Below, piece after piece: positions 24,455-37,700 of a stretch of 64,000 nucleotides of DNA (position 1 is the stretch's first letter; each line of letters begins with the position of its first letter). Location of the stretch: assembly GCF_019649055.1 (NCBI RefSeq), contig NW_026570228.1, positions 1,612,001-1,676,000 on the forward strand. The letters run 5' to 3'. A program made the translations under genes and the position numbers. This stretch comes from Paramacrobiotus metropolitanus. Taxonomy: Eukaryota > Tardigrada > Eutardigrada > Parachela > Macrobiotidae. A model generated the notes under the pieces. That model ran no database searches, was not told where the DNA came from, and saw nothing but the letters and a program-made list of their open reading frames with translations.

Positions 24455-24679
24455 ATGTGCGATTGTGTGAGGCTTCTTATCGGGCTCAATCTGGTCAGTC
24501 AGCTGAACGATCGGTCTGTTGACCCGCTCACCGGCATAAAGAATGCGCTTTGTACGGAGTTGTCAGCGTTACCAACCCGCCAAAAGTTGCTCACCACCAC
24601 CCATAGGGTGCACGGTTACTATAAATCTGCGTATGCAACCGGCAGCGTGCTCTTGTGGATCTTTCACTTTAAAGTTTGA
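24455..24679 (+). CDS. Unassigned small ORF (74 codons)
   Basis: An ATG-to-TGA frame with visibly higher GC than its surroundings; the peptide starts MCDCVRLLIGLN and ends LWIFHFKV. No signal, domain or splice partner is clear. The end overlaps a duplicated ACTTTAAAGT palindrome (24666-24690). It could be a relic exon of a mobile element or chance. Confidence 0.2.
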   Translation: MCDCVRLLIGLNLVSQLNDRSVDPLTGIKNALCTELSALPTRQKLLTTTHRVHGYYKSAYATGSVLLWIFHFKV

Positions 24680-24776
24680 ACTTTAAAGTAATAAGCATTT
24701 ATAATACATAACTAACATAAGCAAAAATCGAAGTAATTGGTTAGATTTCCAGGAGAAACTCAAAAAACTCTAAAAA

Positions 24777-24796
24777 TAAAAAAAAAAACAAAAAAA
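24777..24796 (-). terminator. Pol III terminator of tRNA-Gln
   Basis: Immediately 3' of the tRNA on the minus strand is TTTTTTGTTTTTTTTTT, a strong oligo-T RNA polymerase III stop. Confidence 0.85.
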
Positions 24797-24867
24797 GGGC
24801 ATACCGAGAATCGAACTCGGGTCGACGGATTCAGAGTCCGACGTGCTAGCCGCTACACCATACGCCC
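24797..24867 (-). tRNA. tRNA-Gln (anticodon CTG)
   Basis: The minus strand folds as a tRNA. The acceptor stem is GGGCGTA/TATGCCC with one G-U pair. The A-box region is TGGTGTAGCGGCTAGCAC, the anticodon loop CTCTGAA places CTG at positions 34-36, and the T-arm is CCGAG-TTCGATT-CTCGG with a good B-box. The body resembles metazoan tRNA-Gln (TGGTGTAGNGGTTAGCAC, GGACTCTGAATCC). It reads CAG codons. The outermost anticodon-stem pair appears to be U-U. A T-rich terminator (A-run 24777-24796 on the plus strand) follows directly, as for RNA polymerase III. Confidence 0.93.
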
Positions 24868-25799
24868 TGTCGGTCATACTGTCCAAGAAAGTTATGTCGT
24901 ACAAAAGAACTCGTATTATGTGATTCCTAATATTTAATGCGGCTGACACTTGACGTATTGCGTAATAAAATTATAAAAATATGGCGCATATCGCACGCTT
25001 TAAATTACAATACGAGTAACAGAAATAACAGCAACAGAAGTACGAGTACTTATATCAGCTTTTAATCGAGCCATTATCAGGGCTGATTATGCGAATCTTT
25101 CTGTTATCTTGGCTTTATGCAGCATTAAAATTGACGCATACTTATACTAGGAGCACTTCTACCGCATTACCCAAAAAATTACCATAGAAAATAAATGTGT
25201 AGGTTGTGTAGACTTTTACTTTCTATGATTTACTGTAAGTACTGCCCTCACTCCCGTACACGTATTTGGTAGCTATCATTACTATTTACTAAGTTATAAA
25301 AATCAGAAGTATCGTTATCCATGCACGTTCCACCACTACTTCTGATCCCACGGTCGTGACCAAGTTAAATTATGAACATTTCGAAATCCATCATGTTAAA
25401 CTGAACAGCCGGTCGGTTAGGAAACTTTAAACCAGATACTCCCTAACTACCCAACATTTCGTGTTTTATTCCATTTTTTTGGAGTCAATAACACTTCGAA
25501 CTACTGTACAATGTGCGCCACAACGGCAAACATAAGTGACCTGCAAGCCGCGAAAAACCATTTATACTACACAGTATACACACATACCATCCAACAAGGC
25601 TAAGACGATAAAAAAGCACAAATCCAAAAGAATAAAATTAGCAAAAAAAAACCAAAACCCATTTTAAATTGCAAAAGCTAGGAACCATCCCATCACAATC
25701 GATCCTTATTCACCAGCCCGAAGAAAGAGAGAACAAACCGCTCCGCAATCGCGCAACATAAACCATCAAAACGTTAAAAACACACACTCTCCGATTCCA
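24868..25799. other. Spacer between tRNA-Gln and the 3' end of KSR
   Basis: AT-rich with several TACGAGTA/TACTCGTA words. A minus-strand AATAAA (TTTATT near 25465) could serve the KSR transcript. No exon is supported. Confidence 0.4.
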
Positions 25800-28700
25800 T
25801 TAATAGTGTATCGTCTCCTTCACGGGATGATTTCCGTGGACAGGATGACTGGGACTGCGCGCCAGACTCTTTTTCGGCACGCGTTCCAGCATCTGGAACA
25901 GCTCCGGAAATTCCTTCCGGTGCGGCATCTTGGGCGACCAACAGATACTGATCATCTCAATTAATTCCCGCGCCGCCGTCTCATCGATACTCGGCGACAA
26001 TAAATACACCGGCGCATGCACCGGGGTCGGCGGCGTCCCGGGCGTGATGGTCAGGGTCTGCGGCGGGGATCCGGGATGCTTCGAACCCCGTGGCACCCCA
26101 CCCGGGGTGGAGGTGCTCCCGGAACGCGGACCCTGCCCCGTTCGCGAGCGGAATAAACGAAAAATGGGATGCGCCCCGGACGCGATGAGGAACAGCGCTG
26201 AATCCAATGATCCCGGGAGGTTGGGATCGGGAGGCCGCGGGAGCCGGGATCCACCCGGGAAATTCAGGCTGCTGGGCGTGGAGGGCGGCAGGCTGGTGCT
26301 GGGCGTCGAGGGGGTGTCGCTGGAGGGCGTCCCCACCCCGGAATGCACGCTGGAGGTGGACATGCTGTGGACTAGGCGCTGGGCGTTGTTGGCGGAGTAG
26401 AGGAGGGGGAAGGTGCCGGTGCACAGTTCGTACAGCACCGTCCCGAAGGCGTACACGTCGCTGAAGATGCTGAAGGGGACCAGCGGCTCATTGTGGTTGC
26501 TGCTGGCGCGGAACGCGCGCTTTTGATCGCGCGGTGTGCGTAGACGGCGACAGATCTCCGGAGCGAGGTAACAGATCCAGTTTCGCGGGAACCAGAGTAA
26601 ATCGTCACTCCTGAAAGAACGATGATATTACTCTTCCTTCTAATTACATTCGAAACTCTGGCACTCCAAACCATGTCGTCCTGCCATAAGTTTTCATCAG
26701 TCGAAATTAACGTTAAATGGTTTTTACTTCAGAAAAAAACACGACTGATATCATGCAAGATTGTAGTGATTGGGCTATTCGTCAAGTATGATCTTCTTGG
26801 ACTGAATACTGGTTAATCCTTAGAGAAATGTTTACAGTCTCCTAAATGTGATTTTGTTTTTATATATCCCTGCTGCCTATGATCATTTAAAAAGAACCGA
26901 AACTGCAGAATCGATGCTATTTACTTAATACTGCAAAGATTATTTCAAATAACTACGACATCTGTCCGTTTTTTCTGTTACTTAAATTTTAATACAAACC
27001 TTTTCCGCAGTTTTATTCCAATTGGCACCCGGTATTTAATAAAACGAAACGATTTGTAAACAAAATTTTCTAGCTTGCTTTACCTTCCATGTTGCGACAT
27101 CTTGCTGACACTGAACAGCCCATAATCCGTGATGATACACTTTTCGTGCGTGACGAAGATGTTCTTGGATTTCAAATCCTTATGCACAATACCCCGCCGG
27201 TGGAGATAGCCCATGCCCTGGCACACCTGGCTGGCAATGATCAGCAGGCGATTCAGCTGGACTTTGTAGGGTGCCGTGAGGGATTTGCCGCGGGCTTCGT
27301 GGATGAGATCGTGCAGGGTCACCGAGGTGCTGGCGGTGGAGCCACTGGACAGGCCGCGCGACAGCAGACTGGTGATGATGATCTGCTGGTGTCCCATGTG
27401 CGATCGCTTCATACAGGCCCCCATAAACAGCACCAGATTGTCGTGGCGCGTCTTCCGCAATGTCGCTAACTATAAATAAAACATTAATTTTGAGGTATGG
27501 TACCCAAGTAACCCAACGTTATTACAGCAAGCATCAAGAATTATCGTAGTGATGAGGCTACAGACTTGATATTTTCCGGGATTTCAGAGGCGACTGTTAA
27601 TCTATTCTGCATCTTTATCTTTACGATAGAAACATATTTACAATTTTCTAGATAAGAACTTGGAATTTTTCTATATTGTCTATCACCGTTAATTTGAGAG
27701 AGAACTTTTTGCAATGTGTTTTGAAAGCTTTCAGCATAAAGCACAGATGAATCTTTAATCATCATCGACTGAAGATTAAAGATTCAGACCAGTGAAAATA
27801 ATTTCGAACGAGCATCGCAAAACTTACATCTTGTTTAAAGGCCTCATGCACTTCCTCCGCGTCGCTGTACAAATAATCGTCATTGAGGGTTTTTATCGCC
27901 ACATCCCCGTGCCACTTCCCCCGGTACACCTGTCCAAATGTTCCCGGTCCCAATTTCTCGCCAATAATCAACTGCTCATACGGAATGTTCAGCTCACGCA
28001 GGTACAACTGAAAACAGAATTTCAGACTGTCCAAATCATATGTATATAAAACTGTGACGGTTGAGTAAAATTTGTGTGTTCTCCTTAATAAATTCCATTT
28101 CGTAACCCTACCACGCAAGATCGTAGTGATTGGGCTACAGTCCAAGTACGAGAAAGAAGGCATTCAACTCTGTTTTCACAACATGAACAGATTACTAGAA
28201 ACGAACCCACAGTTTTTTCTTCTAGGGTTTACTGATAAAAACACAGGAAAACTAAAAACGCTTTCTCCGTGTTGAGCGAATCATTAACATTCTAAACTTA
28301 ATTGTTTATTTAACAAACCACAATATTTTCAATTTCTATCATTTCGTCTGCTAAACTTACACTCTGCTGCCTGCGCCACGCGATAGGCGACGTCTCCGTA
28401 TGATCCCCGGAGATCTCACTGGAATAACTGGGCTCATTATCATCCTCCACCTCTACGGTCGGCACTTTCAACGCCGTCGTCCCCCCGGCATGCTCCGCTT
28501 CCTCCTGTCCTTCCAACAGGGAAAACCGCCGCGGTCCCTTCTTCTCATCCTTCCCCTTTCCACTACCCTTCACCGCATCCAACAACGCATTCGGCTGCAC
28601 CAACACGGTGGGGAACGTATTGGACGGCTCCGAGGGAAACGAATCCTCCGCTTCCAACCGCACCGACTCCTCCTCTTCCTCCGGCGTCATCACGCGCTGC

Positions 28701-31700
28701 CGGGACTTCACCCCGTCGTACCACTGACTGGCCGTCTTATCCTCCGACCGGCGCCGGCTGAACACCGGGGTTTTCCGCACTTCATGCGCCCCGTCCGGTG
28801 TGTCGGTGGGGCTCTTGGGGACGCTGCCGCTGGCGTCTTTGGTGTGCGGTGCCGGCCAGGGGAAGTGCGATTTAATATGGTCTTTGACGGTTTTCATGAA
28901 GGAGCGGTAGTTGCGCGGATGCACAAAGGAGGTTAAGGCCAGCGGCGAGACGGGTGCCCCGGTGGAGCCGGAGGCGGAGCGACCGTAGGAGATGCTGCCG
29001 GGCGACGCCGGCACCGATGCGGAATTACTGGAGGGTAGACTGCTGCTAGGTGCGCTCAGCGAATCCTGTAAAACAACACTACTGAAAAACTGAAGAAAAA
29101 AAACAGGAAATACAACACGCGCAACAATGCAGAGCGAACTACATGAATGTAACATATGTTTCAAAATCAAAATAGTAACATCTCTAAGTGACACTGAGTT
29201 TTAAAAAAAAATTCCCGACTCCGCCTCTTCCCAATCCTTACATGTACAGTAAAACCTATTCTTTCCGCAATAACGTCCTTTCGGGGGCCAAAAACAAAAA
29301 TCCGTTTTTAATCTAAACACTTTCTCTTTCAGTCAAGAAAACATTTTGGTATTTCTCTTTCAGTTAAGAAAACGCTTATGTATTAAACTATTTCTTATAA
29401 GCAGAAAAATACTTCGTACTAACATATTCAGAAACAGGATTTAATTTGAACAGGATCCAACTGTAAAACTTTCCATGAGAGATGCTACCGGCCATCGTAC
29501 TACGCTATTCGCATAACGTACAGAACGTAGTTACGTAAAACGCAATTACGTACGATTCAGAAAAGTCACAATATAAATAAAATCACCTAACTGTGAAGCA
29601 TGTACCTCCATCTGCTAAATAAAAATTCAGAAAATAATTCCTAAACAAACAAACCTGGGAGTTATTTCCAGGTGACGTCCCGCCACCCGTCGACGACACC
29701 GATACCGTGCGTCCTTCATGCCCTCCCGGACCCTTATCCATCAGCGACGCTCCAGATGGCAACCGAGTCCGCGCTTTCTCCCCGTCCACTCCGCCCTGCT
29801 CGGTGGATAAACTATGGAAACTCTTACTGACTTTCGGCTCATCCTTCGGCAGCACCAGATTATTCCGCTTCCGCCGATCTTTCGGCAGACTGAAACTCCC
29901 ACTAATCCGCCGCACAATGGGTGACTTGAGATCCGGACTCAACGGCGGCGTGCGTACCGGTGTCGCCGGCGATTTCACAATCTCCCGCGCATTTCCGGTG
30001 GACATACTCCGCTGTTTCTTCAACCGGGTCTTCTTCCCGCTCGGACTATCCAGCGGCGGCGGCGTCTTAGAGGCGAACCACTTCAGATTGGCTCGCCACG
30101 TCTTCCCGCCCTCGCGGGCTATCTCCGAGCCTTTGGAAATCGTGGCAAACTTTTTATGCGTCGGCAGTACCACCTCCACATCCGAGGGTTTCCGCTTGGT
30201 GAACTCACTCAGTGTATCATCATCATCCTCCACTTTGACATCCTCCTGAACGGTCGTGGCGTCGATACTCCCGCTGCCCACTCGGAAATCCCGCGACCCG
30301 GGGTTAATCGAATGATAATACTCGCGGACCAATCCGTCTGGTAATCCACACGACGGCGGCATCTTCTCGGCGCAATCCGGGTGGAACCGCAGTTTACAAT
30401 GCCGGCATTTTCGTCCCAAGCCGCGCAGATGCTTCTCACAAAACCCGCACACCGTCTGCGTGAGGAAGAACTGATTCTTAAAGACGTGGTGAATACTGTG
30501 ATGCATCCGCCTGGAATTGTGCACCTTCTCCGGCTGCATCTTCGCCGCTGACGTAATATTACTGTTGCTGCTGTTATTACTACTCCCGCTGTTCCCCGTG
30601 GAATGATTGGCCAACGGCATCCCGGTTTCATCGGAATTCAGACGGTGCCGCAGCGACGACTCCAACGACGAACTTTTCGTGAATTTAACCAGCTCCTTCC
30701 GATGCACCGTCGGCGCCAGGGTCAAATTTGGTTGCGGCGCGTGTGGTTGCGCCGGATTCGTCCCGGTTAACAACAGCGACGGGGTGGAGGAAGACGGACG
30801 GATGATGACATTCTCCCCGGGCGAGGGGAACACCGACTGCGGGGAATGCGTATCCCGCTCATCCACTCCGGCGGCCGCGTACTGCCGTTTCATCGTCGCC
30901 GGACTGGTGTCGTACTGCTGCACTAACTGCAGAATATTGTTGGCACTGGGGAAGACCGAGTTGGCGCAGGATGACGACGCCGACGCCAGATCGGCGAACA
31001 TGGATGCGCCGTCCGCCTCGTCCCCGGTGGTGGTCGCCGTGCTGACCGAGGACATCACCGACGACTGCGACGTCAGGCGGTGCGTGGTCTTGGCCGAGGG
31101 ATTGGCCGGGACGGGATACTGCGACTGGGAGGTGGAGGGGGAGGAGAGAAAGTTGTCATCGGAGGAGAAGGAGGATAACATCGACGGCAGCCGCTGCCCG
31201 GGCGGACGCGGCTCCATCATCCCGTAGCGTTTGTCCACGGCGAGATGGATGGAGCAAAAGGGAACTTGCTGTTGCGGGGATAAAGCATCCCCACCGGATC
31301 CGGGATAATCGGGGACGGGTGGCGCGGCACTCGACGGCCGATACCGCCAACTATCCCAGTATAAGGATTTCACCGATTCCTTCCGCACCAGACTGTTGGG
31401 CGGCGTGGCCGACGAGGAAGAGGAACTGGGAATGGGCATTTGTGCGGAGGGGGTGTGCCCGCTGGGACCGGTGGGTAGGTCCGCGGGGTTGAGGTTGGCC
31501 AGCTCCCGGAGATCACTATCGTCAGCCAATAATCGATCTGTCAAATAATAAATGCAATCAAATCATGCGAACCAAATAACTCGTACTACTACGCAAAAGG
31601 CAACATCATCATTTCATTTTATGCATGAGTAATATAAATAATTGTGGGATTACACATAAAACAGCAGCATTGTATTACTTTTATAACAAACCACACCCCG

Positions 31701-34700
31701 AAGAAAAAATAATTTTTAAAATATTTCCGGCGCGACAAGACAGTGTATTCGCACCGCACCCAAATCTGCCATTATTAAGGCGCCAAAAAATTATTTTAAT
31801 CCGCCTCATTAACATTCCCGCCAGGCACAAATTGACAAACAGCATGCAGATGATCGTCCGCGAACCAAATATTCATGAATCATCAAAACAAACCCACACC
31901 TACTGCCCATCAGCTGTCATGTGGCCAATATAAATATAGAAATATTAACGCCGGTTATTTGTAATTTTTCCCACTTTCAGAACACCTACCGGTATAGATC
32001 CTCAGCAATCGGCAGGCGGTAATCAGACGCCGGACATCTTCCCGTATATGGAAGGGAAGTTTGCCTTTTTCCTTGGTGTTCCCGTTCTCCACACGCAACG
32101 TGGAATCTTTACGGCTGGTGGTGTCCTCCGACGCCGAATCCGGCACGGTCTGGCTATCATCGGAGACGTCCGCCGGGCGGCATGTACATACACCGCTGGA
32201 CGAGACAATCACCGCCTTTAATTTGGATTCCGATGTCTGTAGCAGTTCCTCCACGCTGCCCACTAATTCCATGATTGCCTGTAAGAAACAATACCAACTA
32301 TTGAAAAACCAACCAGAGAATTCACAAAGTTAGGTAAAGAATCAAATCAATCTGGTAGCATTTTTGTAAATTTTAATTCACACAAATTTTCAGTTTGTTT
32401 TAATTTTGATCCTTCTTGATTTGTTTTATTAATTCTATTATTTCTTAACTTTACCGCTTCTAATTTAATGCACACAAGTTTAACACATAAGAAATGGTCA
32501 TAAGTAAAGCTGACAATATTAAAATTATTATCAGATAACACTAATAACACGTATTTGAGTATTTATTCACTATATTAAAATGTGGCGCAGATTCGTTAGA
32601 AGACGGGTCATACTTTTTCCAGCCACCATGCTACGATTCTGATGATAAATTTTTCGTTATCCATGACAGCCTTAAAGGTGCAATGTTAAAAATACTGACA
32701 CCGGAGGCATTAAAACGACCATTAGGAAGCCCATACCCCTGGGAGCATCTAAATTTAAACTCAAGAAACAAATCAACGTAATTCATCCGCTCACACAACA
32801 TCAGGCATATTAAACAACAACCGACTGGCGCACGCACGGCACCATCGACGCACTTAACTAACGTCACCAAATACATTAAAGAATAATCTGCAACATCATA
32901 CAGGCACCACGTGCTCCCGGCAATGCACAATGTGTCCTTTATACCTTTCTTTTCGGTATTCTATAGTGTTTTCTCCGTTTGTTTTGCATTTGCTTGATGA
33001 ATTCCAAAAGGTTTATCCTTCTTAATTCTATTCTTTATTTGACCGAACATATCTGTCAGGATAGACAATTCTGAGCAAAAAGATCCGCACATGTAGTCAA
33101 TTTCAAAAAGAGGTCACATTTTTAAACAGAACGTTACTGTATTACCTTCGGTTAAATGCTTACATGTTACATAGATTTTGTTCTTAAATTTCATGCTTAT
33201 CCACAGTCCACTGCACTACGGCACATCGCTAATTCGAGGTTTGGTCTTTATTGGTCAAATCAATGCGACAATACACAAATTTGAAGAGAAATAAAGAAAC
33301 ATGCTAAACTATAACAGAAAAATTTCGTTCAGCTTATCCAGTCCTTCCATCGTGCCCAGCACTGACGCCGCATTTCCTCGTTGAATTTCTATGGACAAAC
33401 GCTGCCGCAGAAATTCGTGCGAGCGTGCTTCTCCGGTGTGCTGCTGCAGTTTTTTTCCCAGTTCTTTGATGATGGCAATCGCCGACGGTCCCCACGGGCC
33501 CAGTGTTTCAAAAGCGATCGGAACGAATAGGTAGCGGCCGGCCAGATAGGAATATAGCCCTGATTTTCTTAACTCTGCCTGGATGGCGGCCGCACCAGCT
33601 GTGATGGAAGTGGCCTTGACATGCGAAAGCGCAACCGTGTCTACACAGGTCACGTCCCAAGCGAGGCATAATCCGCGTTTCCATGCAAAAGTCGTGCAGC
33701 CATCAGGGCGGCGTTCACTGGTGTGAGAAGTGCCGCGCGGTTCCAGTTTCGCTGGCACACCGGCGGATACTAAGGCTCGGCAGAAGATACTGTTTAAACC
33801 GCCGTGGCGCGGATGTCGACCGGCGGAAAAGGCACATGACAGCCCATGGTGCCCGTAACCACCAACAGGTTTGTGGCACTTGACGCAGTCGTGGGGTTCG
33901 CAGATCGTGGCACCGAGACGGAGGCCGATGCTGATCTTCAGTTCGTCGTCACCCAGTAGATTACCGATGTGAGCGGACGGCAAAGCGTTCAACCAGATGC
34001 CGGCCTCTGGCCTAGACTGGGCAAGCAGGCGCGCTGTGTTGACTTCGTCTCCTTGAAACACCTCCAGGAGAGCCGCAAGAGATACGTTGCATAATGGCAA
34101 GTCCCAGGCCTTTTGAGACGTTTGAAATGCAGCTTCCGGGAGTACAGGTTGGCGGGCTTTTAATTTCCAAGACTCCGAGGCACCAGTAACGTCAACAGCG
34201 GTGCGGTTAGGCAGCAGTGCAGAAAGCAAACCGGATACGGAATGAATCGAAGCCAGGAAGGCTGGAAGGGATAATTCTTCCGACCGGCGGATGCCGATTC
34301 CACCTCTGCTAACCGGTAATGTTGCTTGACGCCAAGGCGGGTAGTCGTTGTGATTGGTCCGTACATTCGACAAATTCTGGAAGCAGGAGCGCATTGCTTC
34401 GTCCAGCTGGTATAGTAATGCAGGATATTTCCATGCATTACAGCACCGCAACATGTAGATAATCTTCGGGGCGCCGAGACAGTTTTTTAGGAGAAACAAC
34501 GCCTGATGGCTAGGTAACAGCTGAAGTCGTTCACACATTAATTTCGAGTTTTCAAAGCAGCATTTCATTTTTCGCTGTCGTTCTTTTTCAGCAAACTACG
34601 CTTATGATACATGCGTGTTGTTTTTACGACTTATTATTTACATATTCAATACGTTTCCGGTATGCTTTCGCATGTTCCATTTCCCGTGCACTTTACAAAA

Positions 34701-37700
34701 TAACATACTGTCATTCATTTCCCTTAAAAGCCCCCGCATTTTCCCTTTACATTTCCCCTAGATCAGCCGAACACTGTTATTAAAGGCTGCCACCCGGATA
34801 AAACGCACCGGCTAATATTGCCACCGTTTATCGTTCAACTGATCCGCACTCGATCATCGATTTTCCCCTGCTTCTTCCCCACTTGAACGACCACGTAACC
34901 AACGCCACCAGCCATCCAGGTGCCGCCATTGATTTATCCCCATCGAAAAACAACAGCCCCAACCGGGATGTATCCAACTGACAACACAGCCGGTAGATGT
35001 GCCCGAACATTATCGAAGGAAAAGCCGAATAACACAAAGCAAATACACGACGTCTCTCTCTTCCCTGCCCGCCGCGCGCGCGCCCAGGGTCGACGTATAC
35101 ATACGCGTCAATGTGTACCGCCCCACTTCAAACCTGCTGTCAATTCAGCAGAAAAAAACAACAACCTGACGCTCATCCCAATCAGCCCGTTCACCCGGCT
35201 GCAGCCGATAAGACTGGCACCGGCTGCTGGTGTACTGCCCGCTTGTTTTTACGGCACAGACAATTCCCGGAAAAAATGAGCACACTATTCCTGAATTACA
35301 CTTGCACTTAGTGTTTCATTCAGCCATTACAATGATTTAATACGATCCGATTTTTTTTATTTTACAGACAGTTGGCGCACAGTTCTATCACGGTACCACC
35401 GGAAACCACTCAAAATAAAAATATGCCGCTAACAAAAAAATGTTGAAGCATAAAAGTCATGCGTACTAATGTGATAAAAGAAGCACAACCCCAGTCAAAT
35501 TTTTTTTTATCAATCACGGATAATTTTCAGGAAGAAATAGTTAAAAAATTTACTGTCACGCAATTCCAGTTATTGATTTAACTAAGCGTTAACCCAGTAA
35601 ACAAATTTTTTGACAAAAACTGCTATCATAATACGGCAGAGCCGAATAAAATACATTAGTTCAAAATGTTCAACGTGAAATTCTAAACCGTCTCCCGAAA
35701 AATATGCTGTCTCAGGAAATACAAGAGCATCTGCTCGCAATAAAAATTCGCTCGTGTTCCATAAATTAACCCGAATTCACTAAGCAGAAATAAACTTATT
35801 TACGTCCAGAAAATATATCGCTCACATCTGGCAAAAAAAGGGTCGTCCGTCGATAACGTTTTTTTCATCGCTGGATATGACATGACAAAATCTTCAGCCA
35901 AAACATACGGATGTACTTACAAATCGCATAACGCTAGACCCTTCTTTCAGTAGCCAGTGTAAACACCGTGGCGATCGTACGACGGATCTTTACGTAATTT
36001 CGTATCTACGCGCGCGCACATGTCAAGATATACTTGGTGATTATCGCGCCAGCCATGCAGAAAATACAAAGCAAACACACGCGGCCATAATAATTCGTTG
36101 AACGTTTACGAGTGCAGATAACCTTGGTGTTTATGCAAATATTAAAACGCTTAAATCGCCCTAATTTACAGCTGATCCGCATGCCTACGCTTTAATGATA
36201 CCCCCTGCAAACCGATCCGCGCACAAAGAATTTCGTAGAAATTGCAACAAAAATAGGCCAAATTGGAGCGTAAACATTGAAATATGAACCACTTTTATAA
36301 AAACATCCGATTCATTGGTGGAATAAAATTACACCTCTCTTAAAGAATACTGCATCAAATAATTACCAGCTATAAAATAATATATTTTTTTTCTAGAAAG
36401 AAATTTATGCGTCAGAAAATAAACAGGAAAGTTAGAAAAAAATGAAAGCATACTACAAGGAGAATCTAATCAACATCCAGGCGACGAAGTTGAAAACCAC
36501 TTCGAACAAACGAGATACGGGCAAAAGGGGTGGGCGATATAAAAAAAAGATTAATAAATTGACTGATCGTATATTAACACTGATTGTCAAAAATGATCAA
36601 AATCAAAAGTGAAACCGGGAAAATTTCCAGTACATACTGCATTAATTGACTGCGCATCAGGTTAATTTCCTCGAAGCGTACCTTGACACATGCCGGTTGC
36701 AGTCCAACGATCTCCAGCCACTGCTTCAGACTGGGCAGCTGGACCAGTTCCTCGTCGAGGATGAGGCGGATCTTATCCAACACACAGGTCACGGCACTGT
36801 CGCCCGTTTCCGTCGCCAGGGACTCCCGGCTGGACACCTGTGAGTCGCCGCTGATACTGGCATCCCGCTGCGCCACAAACACATCCAAATCAGTCTCCAA
36901 ATACTGCGACAAATTCAACTCCTGGGAGATGTGCGTAAAGTGCTGACTGAGCAATCGCCGTACTGCCAACTGGCGTCCGATGCGCTGGATCAGTTTACCC
37001 TGTGTAGAAAAAAACGAAATTGTGTAATATTTGACGGAGTCATGGTGGACAAAAAAACTATCCTTCCACACATCTATTTCATCCGCTCCGCGAATTAACG
37101 AAAAGTTAAATGCGTCAGTACTACACATACGTCATAAAATGTTATCTTATCAATGTTGCATCAGATAAGATTTATGTACAAATGTAAAGCAATTAAAGAG
37201 GTACAACATTTAAAACAATCCTTTTAAGATGTAAAGCAAGCTGTATTATTTGATCGGAATCGATTTAATAATGTTAAGTAATTCTTCGCGTGCATTCCGC
37301 ACAAAGAAATCCCTTGAAGCGCATTACGTTACAAAAACGATACTGGCTCCAACCTTTCGAAAAAGCGGAAAATCAATCCCTCACCGAATACGTAAAGTTT
37401 TCAAAGAAGACATCAACGTTATCGCGTCGTTTTACGATTGCAAGATACGAGAGATTCCACAATTTCAAAAACAGTTCTAATTAATTAGCCCGAAGCCTGG
37501 CTATCGTATCTTATCATTTAAAAACATTTCCGCTGTCTGGGTTGTGCATACAGGCTGACATCCGGTGTTTTGTTTCGCTAAATCAAAAGCGCCCAATCTT
37601 CCATCGCTTAAGTTGTAAAACTATGATGTAGAAAGTTTTTTTAAGAACAAATCCTGTCTGGCCCAGGTTATTGTTCTATCGTGCCAGTAACCCTAATCAG

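Noticed and set aside
30607-31227. 206-codon plus-strand ORF
   Set aside because: Shadow of the large serine-rich KSR exon; the minus-strand reading contains the C1 domain and joins neighbours in phase.
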